Shown here in pieces: positions 26,477 to 34,624 of a stretch of DNA of 64,000 bases. Each line of letters opens with the position of its first letter. The first letter of the stretch is position 1. The notes under the pieces were generated by a model that saw only the letters and a list, made by a program, of their open reading frames with translations, was not told the origin of the DNA and did no database searches. Made by a program: the position numbers and the translations under genes. Source of the stretch: an uncultured Clostridium sp. (GTDB lineage Bacteria > Bacillota > Clostridia > Lachnospirales > Lachnospiraceae); assembly GCA_934438135.1 (NCBI GenBank), contig CAKSBP010000009.1, positions 22,122 through 86,121 on the forward strand, given 5' to 3'.

Positions 26477-27433
26477 ATGAAGAAGAAAGCTGTCTGTCTG
26501 CTTATCTGCACCACGCTTTTCTTAAGTGGATGTGGAAAGCAGACACCGATGATGTCCTATCAGACCAAGGACGACACATTTACCGTACTTTCTCAGGAAG
26601 AAGCCGGCAGCAATCTGCTGAGTAGAGATGTCTGTGTTATTCCAAAAGAGGAAACAAAAGATACAGATAAGAATCTAACAGCAGAAAGTGCCCTTCTGGT
26701 CGATGTGACAGATGATAAAAAGGTTTATGCAGAGAATGTGTATGAAAAACTCTATCCTGCAAGTATTACAAAGATTGTAACAGCACTGGTCACATTGAAA
26801 AATGCGAAGCTGGATGATGAGGTTGTGATTACGAAAGATGCAGCCAATATTACAGAACCAGGTGCGAAACTTTGTGGTTTTCAGGAAGGAGATAAGATTC
26901 TCTTAAAAGATCTTCTCAGGGCATTTCTTGTCTACTCTGGTAATGATGCAGGTGTTGCACTTGCAGAACATGTTGCCGGCAGTGTGGATGAATTTGCAGA
27001 ATTAATGAATAAAGAAGCTGAAAATATTGGAGCGTCTCATTCTCATTTTGTAAATCCACATGGACTTCATGATGATAATCATTATACAACTGCTTATGAT
27101 ATCTATCTGTTTTTCAATGAACTAACAAAATATGATACATTTGTTGATATTGTAAATTCTGGCCGTGTAACGGTTTCCTATGAAGATAAGGCAGGGAAAA
27201 AGCAGACAAAAACGTTTGAAAGTACTGACCGCTATCTAAATGGAAAAATGAATCCGCCGGCAGGTGTTACAGTAATTGGTGGAAAAACTGGTACAACCAG
27301 TAAAGCCGGTTCCTGTCTTGTATTATACAGTGAGGGAAGCAGTGGACACCGTTACATTTCAGTTGTATTAAAAGCACAGAGTGGAGATGATTTATTTACT
27401 CAGATGAATTATCTTCTTGGGATGATAAAGTAG
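26477..27433 (+). CDS. Lipoprotein D-alanyl-D-alanine carboxypeptidase (DacA-type)
   Basis: A low-molecular-weight PBP of the S11 peptidase family, 318 residues, that trims D-Ala from peptidoglycan stem peptides. The N-terminus is a lipoprotein signal with lipobox LSGC at residues 16-19, so the protein is predicted to be lipid-anchored outside the membrane. Active-site motifs are SITK at 96-99, SGN at 154-156 and KTG at 270-272. The usual DacA C-terminal beta domain and membrane tail are absent; the lipid anchor replaces them. The frame opens 6 bases earlier at a TTG; GGAGG at 26465-26469 selects the ATG at 26477. Confidence 0.93.
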   Translation: MKKKAVCLLICTTLFLSGCGKQTPMMSYQTKDDTFTVLSQEEAGSNLLSRDVCVIPKEETKDTDKNLTAESALLVDVTDDKKVYAENVYEKLYPASITKIVTALVTLKNAKLDDEVVITKDAANITEPGAKLCGFQEGDKILLKDLLRAFLVYSGNDAGVALAEHVAGSVDEFAELMNKEAENIGASHSHFVNPHGLHDDNHYTTAYDIYLFFNELTKYDTFVDIVNSGRVTVSYEDKAGKKQTKTFESTDRYLNGKMNPPAGVTVIGGKTGTTSKAGSCLVLYSEGSSGHRYISVVLKAQSGDDLFTQMNYLLGMIK

Positions 27434-27549
27434 AGTGATAAATATGCTCTGGCATTCGTATAATATAATAAACCTTATGGCAGGTCATAGGGATGAGGGA
27501 AAATCTATTTTTGGATTACATGAAATAATGACAATAAGGAGGAGCGTAT

Positions 27550-27969
27550 ATGGTACAAATTATTGCAGGTGAAATGGGGAAAGGAAAAACAAAGGAAATG
27601 TTACGGATGGTAAATGATGACGTGCTCCATACAGATGGAAGTATTGTTTATCTGGATAAGACCAATAAACATATGTATGAGCTTTCCAATCGGGTCAGGC
27701 TGATTAATGTAAAAGATTATCTGACTGGCGGATGTGATGAATTTATCGGGTTTCTCTGTGGGATTGTTTCACAGGATAATGATCTGGAAAAAGTATATGT
27801 AGACAGTCTTTTGAAAGTAGCTTGTGTGGAGGAAGAAAATCTTCCATCATTCCTTGAAAAGCTGGATTGGATTTCCAGCCGTTTTTCCATTGATATGATT
27901 TTAAGCATTTCTTTGGATAATACTAAGATACCAGACTCCTTTCAGCAAAAAGTTATTATTTCTTTATAA
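27550..27969 (+). CDS. Small P-loop protein of unknown function
   Basis: A 139-residue cytosolic protein with a Walker A-like GEMGKGKT at residues 7-14 right at the N-terminus, and possible Walker B VYVDSLLK near the middle. Similar short clostridial proteins are sometimes labelled PilT-like, but there is no hexameric secretion-ATPase domain here and I do not adopt that name. It lies 116 bases after the carboxypeptidase gene, has an AGGAGG site and ends at a terminator, so it may be the last gene of the morphogenesis cluster or a separate unit. Confidence 0.72.
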   Translation: MVQIIAGEMGKGKTKEMLRMVNDDVLHTDGSIVYLDKTNKHMYELSNRVRLINVKDYLTGGCDEFIGFLCGIVSQDNDLEKVYVDSLLKVACVEEENLPSFLEKLDWISSRFSIDMILSISLDNTKIPDSFQQKVIISL

Positions 27970-27984
27970 AATTATGATTTAAAG

Positions 27985-28020
27985 AAGGGCCGGCACCGCG
28001 TTGTGTGCAGAGCCCTTTTC
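27985..28020. terminator. Bidirectional terminator between convergent genes
   Basis: AAGGGC (27985-27990) pairs with GCCCTT (28012-28017). T runs follow on the plus strand (TTTTC) and, read on the minus strand, CTTCTTT follows. It sits between the plus-strand P-loop gene and the minus-strand DUF378 gene and can serve both. Confidence 0.7.
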
Positions 28021-28043
28021 TCATGTGTTTTTCTTAAAATTCC

Positions 28044-28244
28044 TTAGTTGTTGGAGCAGATTTTGCTAAAGAAACTAAGCGAATACAATCCAGCAATTCC
28101 AACCAGTCCATAGATGACTCTGGACAGCCATGACATACTTCCAAAGAGTACACTCACAAGATTAAAGTCAAGAAAGCCGATTAACAGCCAGTTAATCGCT
28201 CCAATAATGACCAGTACTAAAGAAATACAATCGATTGCTTTCAT
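28044..28244 (-). CDS. DUF378 membrane protein (YuzA-like)
   Basis: A 66-residue protein with two hydrophobic helices; the sequence MKAIDCISLVLVIIGAINW followed by a LLIGF...DFNLVSVLFG phrase is the DUF378 signature. Function is unknown for the family. It is the only protein gene on the minus strand in this window. The start is well supported: on the minus strand AAAGGAGG lies about 8 bases before the ATG. Its gene is convergent with the preceding one and divergent from the HlyD-like gene. Confidence 0.88.
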   Translation of the reverse strand: MKAIDCISLVLVIIGAINWLLIGFLDFNLVSVLFGSMSWLSRVIYGLVGIAGLYSLSFFSKICSNN

Positions 28245-28325
28245 ATTTTTGGCCTCCTTTATTATCTAGCGATATAGATATTGTTTCCAATGAACGTAGA
28301 AATATACAGAAATTAAAAATAGGAC

Positions 28326-28354
28326 TTTAAAAATATTAATAAAACAAGTATAAT
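28326..28354 (+). promoter_or_regulatory. Probable sigma-A promoter of the HlyD-like/sepF cluster
   Basis: TTTAAA at 28326-28331, a 17-base spacer, then a perfect TATAAT at 28349-28354, 42 bases before the start of the next gene. Confidence 0.55.
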
Positions 28355-28395
28355 GATAAGAGCATATGTAAGGATGCATATGAGGAGGTTTACAG

Positions 28396-29811
28396 TTGAG
28401 CAGCAGAAATGGAAATGTGATAAAATATAGAAAACGAAAACGGATAACGCTTGGTTCTGTTATCTTTTTGTTTATATTTGTCTATATGGTGATTATTTTT
28501 GTGTCTTATTTTTCCAGGAAACATCTTTCCATTTATGAAGTTGTGGAAAAAGAGATTGCAGATGATGATACCTGTCAGGGTATTATTCTAAGAGATGAAA
28601 AAGTTTATACAAACGATCAGTCAGGGTATATCAGTTTTTACGTAAGAGATGGTGATAAAGTAGCAAAAGCGTCTACTGTTTATGCAGTAGATGAAAGCGG
28701 TAAAATATATGATATGCTGGCATCTTCCGAGACAACTCAGGTGCTTTCCGATAGTGATAGTACTAAAATTCGGAATTATATCCGGACATTTCAGAGAAAT
28801 TTTCAATACAGTACATTTGATAAGGTAGAAAATTTAAAATATAATGTAGATAAAACGCTGCTGGATTACACGAATCTGGCATTATCGGATGCTATGAAGG
28901 ACTTGATGAAAGAAAATGACAAAGGCACAAAGCTTACTATGGTAAAGGCAAAGCAGCCAGGAATTTTCACTTCTGTTATTGATGGACTGGAAGAGATTTC
29001 ACAAGATTCTGTAACGACGAAGACGTTTGAGAAAGAAATTAATAAAAGCAATGTGACTACAGAAAAAGCAGTTACTGCAGGTACCAGTGTGTACAAGCTT
29101 GTAACCAGTGAAAAATGGTCCATTATCCTGAATCTTTCGAAGGAACAGTATAAAAAACTATTCCAAAAAGCTGAGGATGCAAAAGAAAATAATATAACTC
29201 CAAAGATTCAGATTCGTTTTACAGAAAATGATTTGGAAATGACTGTTCCGTATGAAGTATATACGAAAGGTGGCGGCTATTTTGCAAAGCTGACACTGGA
29301 TAAATATATGGGAACGTTTATCGATGACCGCTTCCTTGATATTCAGATTGTATTCCATACAGCAGAAGGACTTAAGATTCCAAAGAGTGCAGTACTTGAG
29401 AAGAAGTTTTATGTTGTTCCAGCCAGTTATCTTACAGCAGGAGGGGATGATGACAGCCTTGGTGTTGTAAAACAGGTTACCAGTGAAAAAGGGAAGCTTA
29501 CGTATGAATTTACAAAAGCCGACGTAATTTCCAAGGACGATGAGTATGCTTACATAGAAGGCTCAGGTTTCAAGGCAGGAGATGTAATACAGAATTCTAA
29601 AACCCAGGAAACTTATCAGATTGGCAAGACCAAGAAGATGACAGGAGTCTATAATGTAAACAAAGGTTATTGCGTATTTCGTCAGATTGAAAAGGAATAT
29701 GAAAATGACGAGTATTTGATTGTTAAAAAAGGTACCTACAATGGACTGTCTAATTACGACCACATTTTATTAGATGTCTCTACTGCTGGGGAGAATGAAA
29801 TTATAAAATAA
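28396..29811 (+). CDS. HlyD-family-like membrane protein
   Basis: A 471-residue protein with a basic N-terminus, one transmembrane helix (about residues 17-38) and a large extracytoplasmic part containing a lipoyl/barrel-sandwich-like start (GYISFYVRDGDKVAKASTVYAVD), a helical middle (about 115-200) and later beta-rich segments. This matches clostridial proteins annotated as HlyD-family periplasmic adaptor-like. No ABC or RND partner is adjacent; instead it is followed by ylmE, sepF, ylmH and divIVA, so a role in envelope or division is possible. It starts at a TTG with GGAGG 7 bases upstream. Confidence 0.78.
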   Translation: MSSRNGNVIKYRKRKRITLGSVIFLFIFVYMVIIFVSYFSRKHLSIYEVVEKEIADDDTCQGIILRDEKVYTNDQSGYISFYVRDGDKVAKASTVYAVDESGKIYDMLASSETTQVLSDSDSTKIRNYIRTFQRNFQYSTFDKVENLKYNVDKTLLDYTNLALSDAMKDLMKENDKGTKLTMVKAKQPGIFTSVIDGLEEISQDSVTTKTFEKEINKSNVTTEKAVTAGTSVYKLVTSEKWSIILNLSKEQYKKLFQKAEDAKENNITPKIQIRFTENDLEMTVPYEVYTKGGGYFAKLTLDKYMGTFIDDRFLDIQIVFHTAEGLKIPKSAVLEKKFYVVPASYLTAGGDDDSLGVVKQVTSEKGKLTYEFTKADVISKDDEYAYIEGSGFKAGDVIQNSKTQETYQIGKTKKMTGVYNVNKGYCVFRQIEKEYENDEYLIVKKGTYNGLSNYDHILLDVSTAGENEIIK

Positions 29812-29838
29812 ATAAGATAAGACTAAGGAGTTGATCGT

Positions 29839-30537
29839 ATGATCCATGAAAATCTTAAAAGTGTTGAAAAACGTATTGAGGAAGCTTGTAAGAGGGCTGG
29901 ACGAGATAGAAGTGAAGTAACATTAATTGCTGTCAGCAAAACAAAGCCGGTTTCAGATGTGGAAGAAGCGATGAAAGATGGTATTGTTGACTTTGGCGAG
30001 AATAAAGTTCAGGAAATAGTGGATAAATACGAAGTGATTGAGAAAAAACTGAACTGGCATATGATTGGCCATCTTCAGAGAAATAAAGTAAAGTATATTG
30101 TGGATAAGGTATGTTTGATTCATTCCGTCGATTCCATTCGTCTTGCTGAACAGATTGACCATGAAGCAGCGAAAAAGAATCTTGTATGTCCAATTTTAAT
30201 CGAAGTAAACGTAGCCGGTGAAGAATCCAAATTCGGCGTATCTACCGAAGAAGCCCTTTCTTTAATTCAGGAAATTTCTAAACTGAACCATGTAAAGGTA
30301 GAAGGTCTTATGACGATTGCTCCATTTGTTGATAATCCGGAAGAAAACCGCGTGCATTTCAAGACTTTAAAGAATTTACAGGTTGACATCAAAAGTAAAA
30401 ACATTGATAATGTAAGTATGGATATTCTTTCAATGGGAATGACTGGAGATTTTGAAGTGGCGATTGAAGAAGGTGCAACTATGGTACGTGTAGGAACGGG
30501 GATATTTGGAAAAAGAAATTATGATATAGGAGTTTGA
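29839..30537 (+). CDS. ylmE: PLP homeostasis protein YggS/YlmE
   Basis: A single-domain fold-type III (alanine racemase-like barrel) PLP-binding protein of 232 residues, involved in vitamin B6 balance. The PLP lysine is K34 in IAVSKTKP; IGHLQRNK and the phosphate-binding LSMGMTGDFEVAIEEGATMVRVG are present. It is placed immediately before sepF, as in the Bacillus ylm cluster. An AAGGAG site precedes the start. Confidence 0.96.
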   Translation: MIHENLKSVEKRIEEACKRAGRDRSEVTLIAVSKTKPVSDVEEAMKDGIVDFGENKVQEIVDKYEVIEKKLNWHMIGHLQRNKVKYIVDKVCLIHSVDSIRLAEQIDHEAAKKNLVCPILIEVNVAGEESKFGVSTEEALSLIQEISKLNHVKVEGLMTIAPFVDNPEENRVHFKTLKNLQVDIKSKNIDNVSMDILSMGMTGDFEVAIEEGATMVRVGTGIFGKRNYDIGV

Positions 30538-30544
30538 TAAGAAT

Positions 30545-31132
30545 ATGGCGAATATGATTAAAAATTTTCTTGGTTATTTCAAGCTGGGAGACGAAGAAGA
30601 TTACGAAGATGAATACATGGATGACTACGATGATAGAGAACACACAAGAAGTGAAAAAGAACGTATCAGAGAAATGGAGCGTTCCCAGAGGATGGATGCT
30701 ATCGCCGAGAAGAGATTAAACCGAAGACAGGGAAAAGATGTTGATGTACCTGAGTTTCAGGAAAGCCGCCGTGAGAAATCGCTGCGTTCTGAACGAACTT
30801 CCAATAATAAGATTGTGCCTATTCGGACGAACTCAAGAGGTCTTGAAGTCTGTATTATGAAGCCTTCTACATTTGAAGATTCACAGGAAATCTGTGACAT
30901 GCTGTTAAGCGGCAGAGCAGTTGTTGTGAATCTGGAAGGATTTGATCCGGATGTAGCCCAGAGAATTATGGACTTTATTTCTGGTGCAGTGTATGCTGTT
31001 AGTGGAAAACTGCATCAGATTTCCAGATATATCTTTATTTTCTCACCAGATAATATCGATATTTCTGGTGACTATTTAGATCTCGTACCAGTTGACGGAC
31101 TGGGAGTGCCGACTATAAATAAAGAATTTTAG
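30545..31132 (+). CDS. sepF: Cell division protein SepF
   Basis: SepF bundles and anchors FtsZ filaments to the membrane. The 195 residues show an N-terminal amphipathic membrane helix (MANMIKNFLGYFKLG), a long acidic and basic linker (about 17-100), and the conserved C-terminal domain (CIMKPSTFEDSQEICDML, VVNLEGFDPDVAQRIMDF). The linker is longer than in Bacillus SepF (about 150 residues). The ribosome binding site AGGAG lies inside the end of ylmE. Confidence 0.95.
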   Translation: MANMIKNFLGYFKLGDEEDYEDEYMDDYDDREHTRSEKERIREMERSQRMDAIAEKRLNRRQGKDVDVPEFQESRREKSLRSERTSNNKIVPIRTNSRGLEVCIMKPSTFEDSQEICDMLLSGRAVVVNLEGFDPDVAQRIMDFISGAVYAVSGKLHQISRYIFIFSPDNIDISGDYLDLVPVDGLGVPTINKEF

Positions 31133-31177
31133 ACAGGATTTTGCCTGCCTGATAGAAAAATAAAAATGTGAAAAGAC

Positions 31178-31210
31178 TAGAGAGTCCATTTTGGCTCTCT
31201 ATCTTTCTAT
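31178..31210 (+). terminator. Weak terminator or attenuator hairpin between sepF and ylmH
   Basis: TAGAGAGTC pairs with GGCTCTCTA (one G-T) across a 6-base loop, followed by TCTTTCTATTC. The tail is only partly T, so read-through into ylmH is likely. The hairpin also argues against starting ylmH at 31168. Confidence 0.45.
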
Positions 31211-31260
31211 TCATTACTAAAAGACTGAAAAAACCAGAAAGCGACAGCAGAAAGGAAAAA

Positions 31261-32022
31261 ATGACACAGGAAAAAGAAGAATTGTTATTAAAGAACAGAC
31301 TGGTCGAGCTGGCAAAGAATGCTTACTATAAAAGCCTCATTCATTATACCGGATTTCTTAATTTAAACGATCAGAATATTTTATTCCAATCAATAAGAGA
31401 AATGGAAGCAGTAAAAATTTCTTCCTGGGGTGGTTATGAACTGGCAGAACGGAAGATGTTTGCTTTTGAACCTAAAGAGTGTTATGAGGAAAAACAGTAT
31501 CCGTTATGTGCCATTAAAGTAGAAGTGATAAACAGGAAGTTCAGCGATGAATTAACCCATAGGGATTATTTGGGGGCAATTTTAAATCTTGGGATTGACC
31601 GAAGCAAAATCGGTGATATTCTGGTAGAATTTCCGAAAGCTTATGTATTTTGTGAGGAGAAAATAGCCGGTTTTCTGGTAGACAGCCTGATGAAGGTAAA
31701 ACATACACAGGTGAGGGTTACACTGGAAGAGCCGGGACAAGTAGATATTACACCAAAATTTCAGGAGATAGAGGGTTCTGTATCATCATTAAGGCTGGAT
31801 GCACTGCTTCCCGTAGCCTTAAAAGGGTCAAGAAGCAGGCTTTCAGGACTGATTGCAGGAGAAAAAGTGTATGTCAATGGAAGGCTGGTAACATCCAGTA
31901 GTTATATTGTGAAAGAAGAGGATGTGGTTTCTGTTCGTGGATTTGGAAAATTTATATTTAAAGAAATTGTAACAGAAACAAAAAAAGGAAGATTTTATAT
32001 TTTAATATACAAATATGTTTAG
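31261..32022 (+). CDS. ylmH: YlmH-family S4-domain RNA-binding protein
   Basis: YlmH homologues bind RNA through a C-terminal S4 domain; Bacillus YlmH has been linked to rescue of stalled ribosomal peptidyl-tRNA and to division. The 253 residues (Bacillus: 257) contain the N-terminal domain (LIHYTGFLN, LGAILNLGIDRSKIGDI) and S4 at about 185-235 (SSLRLDALL, GLIAGEKVYVNGRLV). The frame is open back to a GTG at 31168, but that stretch covers a hairpin and has no ribosome binding site; the ATG at 31261 has AGAAAGGA before it and gives the family length. Confidence 0.9.
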   Translation: MTQEKEELLLKNRLVELAKNAYYKSLIHYTGFLNLNDQNILFQSIREMEAVKISSWGGYELAERKMFAFEPKECYEEKQYPLCAIKVEVINRKFSDELTHRDYLGAILNLGIDRSKIGDILVEFPKAYVFCEEKIAGFLVDSLMKVKHTQVRVTLEEPGQVDITPKFQEIEGSVSSLRLDALLPVALKGSRSRLSGLIAGEKVYVNGRLVTSSSYIVKEEDVVSVRGFGKFIFKEIVTETKKGRFYILIYKYV

Positions 32023-32033
32023 GAGGAGTTTTT

Positions 32034-32996
32034 ATGCTGACACCAAAAGAGATTCAGGAAATAACATTTAAGTCGGGAAGAGGCTATAAGAAAGAGGATG
32101 TCGATGCGTTCTTAAGGGGAATGTACCATGATTATGAAATCATGTATCGGAATAATCAGGAGTTGAAAGATAAAATCAGCACACTAAGTGACGGAATTCA
32201 GTATTATAAAAACCTTGAAAAGACTTTGCAGAAATCTCTTATTTTAGCAGAAAAGACATCGGAGGAGACGAAAGAAGCTGCTCAGAAGCAGGCTGCCATT
32301 ATTGAACGGCAGGCAAAACTGAATGCAGATAGGATTCTTACGGATGCCAGAAATGAATTAGTTGAAATTGAACGAAGGATTAATGAATTAAAACAAAACT
32401 TTGAATTATATAAAACACAGTTTAGGCAGATTACAAAGGCACAGTTGGAATTATTGGAAAGTGATCATTTTTCTATTGTCTTAAAAGAACACAATATTGA
32501 ACTTTACAGTGAGAAAGAGAAGAAGGAAGAAAAGGAAGATTTCAAAGAACCTGACTTTACAGAAACTTTAGAAGAAAATTTAGAATCCATTCATTCGGAA
32601 ACAGAAGAAAAAGAAGCAGAAAAGAAGCTGGCTCAGGCAGTTACTATGGAAGAAAAACCAGCAGCTGTAAAAGAAGAGGCTGTTACAAAGCCAGAGAAAG
32701 AATCAAAGGAACTGGCAGAAGATGAGGCTGCACCAGTAAAAGAAATTCTTGAATCTGTAAAAAAGAACATGGAAGCCATGAAAGCTGATGTTTCTTCTAT
32801 GCAGGAAGATGTAAAATCTGCACAGGATGAAATGAGTGCTCCTGCAGAAGAAGCTTTGAAAGAAGAAGTATCATCGGATACTAGCGATTTAGAAATCAAA
32901 ATGCTACAAAAACTGTTAAATGATATTAAGAAGAAAAATGTAACGGATTCAGGAAAGGATGAATTCGAATTTATTTCGACAGATACAGAAGAATAA
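32034..32996 (+). CDS. divIVA: DivIVA-family protein
   Basis: DivIVA senses negative membrane curvature at poles and septa. The first 60 residues hold the DivIVA membrane-binding domain (LTPKEIQEITF, GYKKEDVDAFL), followed by long coiled coils (to about residue 145). The C-terminal half is a long acidic Glu/Lys/Ala-rich tail with a further helix at the end. At 320 residues it is about twice Bacillus DivIVA (164); the excess is the low-complexity tail. It lies 11 bases after ylmH with a TAGGAGGAG site, in the conserved ylmE-sepF-ylmH-divIVA order (ylmG is missing). Confidence 0.9.
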   Translation: MLTPKEIQEITFKSGRGYKKEDVDAFLRGMYHDYEIMYRNNQELKDKISTLSDGIQYYKNLEKTLQKSLILAEKTSEETKEAAQKQAAIIERQAKLNADRILTDARNELVEIERRINELKQNFELYKTQFRQITKAQLELLESDHFSIVLKEHNIELYSEKEKKEEKEDFKEPDFTETLEENLESIHSETEEKEAEKKLAQAVTMEEKPAAVKEEAVTKPEKESKELAEDEAAPVKEILESVKKNMEAMKADVSSMQEDVKSAQDEMSAPAEEALKEEVSSDTSDLEIKMLQKLLNDIKKKNVTDSGKDEFEFISTDTEE

Positions 32997-33019
32997 AAGA
33001 GCCGGGAGGGTAACGAGTG

Positions 33020-34111
33020 ATGGGAAAAATGTTAGAAGTAAAAGCAAACGGTGTTCACATCTATAATATTATGTTTGAAAAGGATTACGGACGTCTTTTG
33101 GAAGTATTCGAACAAATGGAAACGAAGAACCACAGAATCTGTGTCGTATCCGATTCCAACATAAGCAGATGTTTGCTGGAGGAAGTGGTACAGGCATTGA
33201 AGCCTTCTGCAAAAAAAGTTGTCAGTTATGTATTTTCAGCTGGTGAAGAATCAAAAAATTTAGAGACCGTGCAGGGACTTTATGAATATTTGGTTTTAGA
33301 GAAATTTGATCGAAACGACATTTTGGTTGCACTAGGCGGTGGTGTTGTCGGAGATTTGACCGGTTTTGCTGCAGCAACCTACCTTCGTGGAATTCGTTTT
33401 GTACAGATGCCAACATCTCTGCTTGCCATGGTTGACAGCAGTGTTGGAGGAAAGACAGGCGTGGATTTCTTAAAATATAAGAACATGGTAGGAGCATTCC
33501 ATCAGCCAAAAGCAGTTTATATTAATCTTTCTGTGTTAAAGTCTCTTTCTGAAGAACATTACTTTAATGGATTTGGAGAAGTAATAAAATATGGTATGAT
33601 TCAGGATGCAGAATTTCTCCAATGGATTAAGGAGCACGTAGAAGAAATCCGTCAGCATGATTTAGAGGCACTGGTTCATGTTGTATATAAAAGCTGTTTT
33701 TATAAACGTGAAATCGTAGAACGGGATCCAAAGGAAAAAGGAGAACGTGCCTTACTTAATTTTGGACACACTTTGGGACACTCTATTGAAAAGGCATCTT
33801 CTTTTGGACTGCTGCATGGACAATGTGTCTGTCTGGGAATGGTGGCAGCAGCGTATATTTCCATGAAACGTGGTTATATAAAAGAAGAGAATTTAAACAG
33901 TTTGGAAGACCTGCTAAAACAACTAAATCTTCCAGTACGCATCAGTGGCTATGATGCAGATGAAATTATTGCAGGTACGAAGAATGATAAAAAAATGGAA
34001 GCAGGAAAAATAAAATTTATCCTGCTTAAAGAAATAGGAAAGGCTTATATTGACCATACAGTTTCTGACGAGGAAATGAAGGAGTCTCTTTTTTACCTGA
34101 TGGGAAAGTAA
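33020..34111 (+). CDS. aroB: 3-dehydroquinate synthase AroB
   Basis: AroB cyclises DAHP to 3-dehydroquinate, the second step of the shikimate pathway; it needs NAD and a divalent metal. The 363 residues contain ALGGGVVGDLTGFAAA (NAD site), PTSLLAMVDSSVGGKTG, and the metal ligands in GFGEVIKYG, LNFGHTLGHSIE and LLHGQCV. It starts at ATG 33020 or at GTG 33017 immediately before; GGGAGGG fits either. No other shikimate gene is nearby. lspA follows at 18 bases. Confidence 0.97.
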   Translation: MGKMLEVKANGVHIYNIMFEKDYGRLLEVFEQMETKNHRICVVSDSNISRCLLEEVVQALKPSAKKVVSYVFSAGEESKNLETVQGLYEYLVLEKFDRNDILVALGGGVVGDLTGFAAATYLRGIRFVQMPTSLLAMVDSSVGGKTGVDFLKYKNMVGAFHQPKAVYINLSVLKSLSEEHYFNGFGEVIKYGMIQDAEFLQWIKEHVEEIRQHDLEALVHVVYKSCFYKREIVERDPKEKGERALLNFGHTLGHSIEKASSFGLLHGQCVCLGMVAAAYISMKRGYIKEENLNSLEDLLKQLNLPVRISGYDADEIIAGTKNDKKMEAGKIKFILLKEIGKAYIDHTVSDEEMKESLFYLMGK

Positions 34112-34129
34112 GAAAACAGGAGTAATAGA

Positions 34130-34612
34130 ATGAAATATATTAAAGCCGTAATCGGCGTAATAGTGTTGGTTGTTCTGGATCAGCTGACAAAATTCTGGGC
34201 AGTCAGTGCTCTTAAGGACAAAGAGGCAGTTTCTGTGATAAAAGGTATATTTGAACTGCAGTATCTGGAGAACCGTGGTATTGCGTTTGGGATGTTTCAG
34301 AATAAATATCTGATTTTTATTTTGTTTACAGTGATTATTCTGGCGGCAATCGCATATTTTTATGTAAATCTTCCAAATACCAGACGGCTTATCTGGCTTC
34401 GCTTTTGTCTTGTTCTTTTAGCAGCAGGTGCGATTGGAAATCTAATTGATCGCATTGTGAATAATTTCGTAGTTGATTTTCTATACTTTAAATTGATCAA
34501 TTTTCCAATTTTCAATGTAGCAGATTGTTATGTAACCGTCTCTATGATAATACTAATTTTTTTAGTGCTGTTTTATTACAAAGAAGATGAAATTACAATA
34601 GGAAAGAAATAG
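34130..34612 (+). CDS. lspA: Lipoprotein signal peptidase (signal peptidase II)
   Basis: LspA removes signal peptides from prolipoproteins after diacylglyceryl transfer. The 160-residue protein has four membrane helices and the family motifs DQLTKFWA near the N-terminus, NRGIAFG, GNLIDRIVNNFVVDF and FNVADCYV, the last two holding the catalytic aspartates. It is followed 12 bases later by the RluD gene, a conserved Firmicutes pair. Confidence 0.97.
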   Translation: MKYIKAVIGVIVLVVLDQLTKFWAVSALKDKEAVSVIKGIFELQYLENRGIAFGMFQNKYLIFILFTVIILAAIAYFYVNLPNTRRLIWLRFCLVLLAAGAIGNLIDRIVNNFVVDFLYFKLINFPIFNVADCYVTVSMIILIFLVLFYYKEDEITIGKK

Positions 34613-34624
34613 ACAGGAGTAGTT

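Noticed and set aside
31168..31260. N-terminal extension of YlmH from a GTG
   Set aside because: No ribosome binding site, overlaps a terminator-like hairpin, and the extension is absent from the family length.
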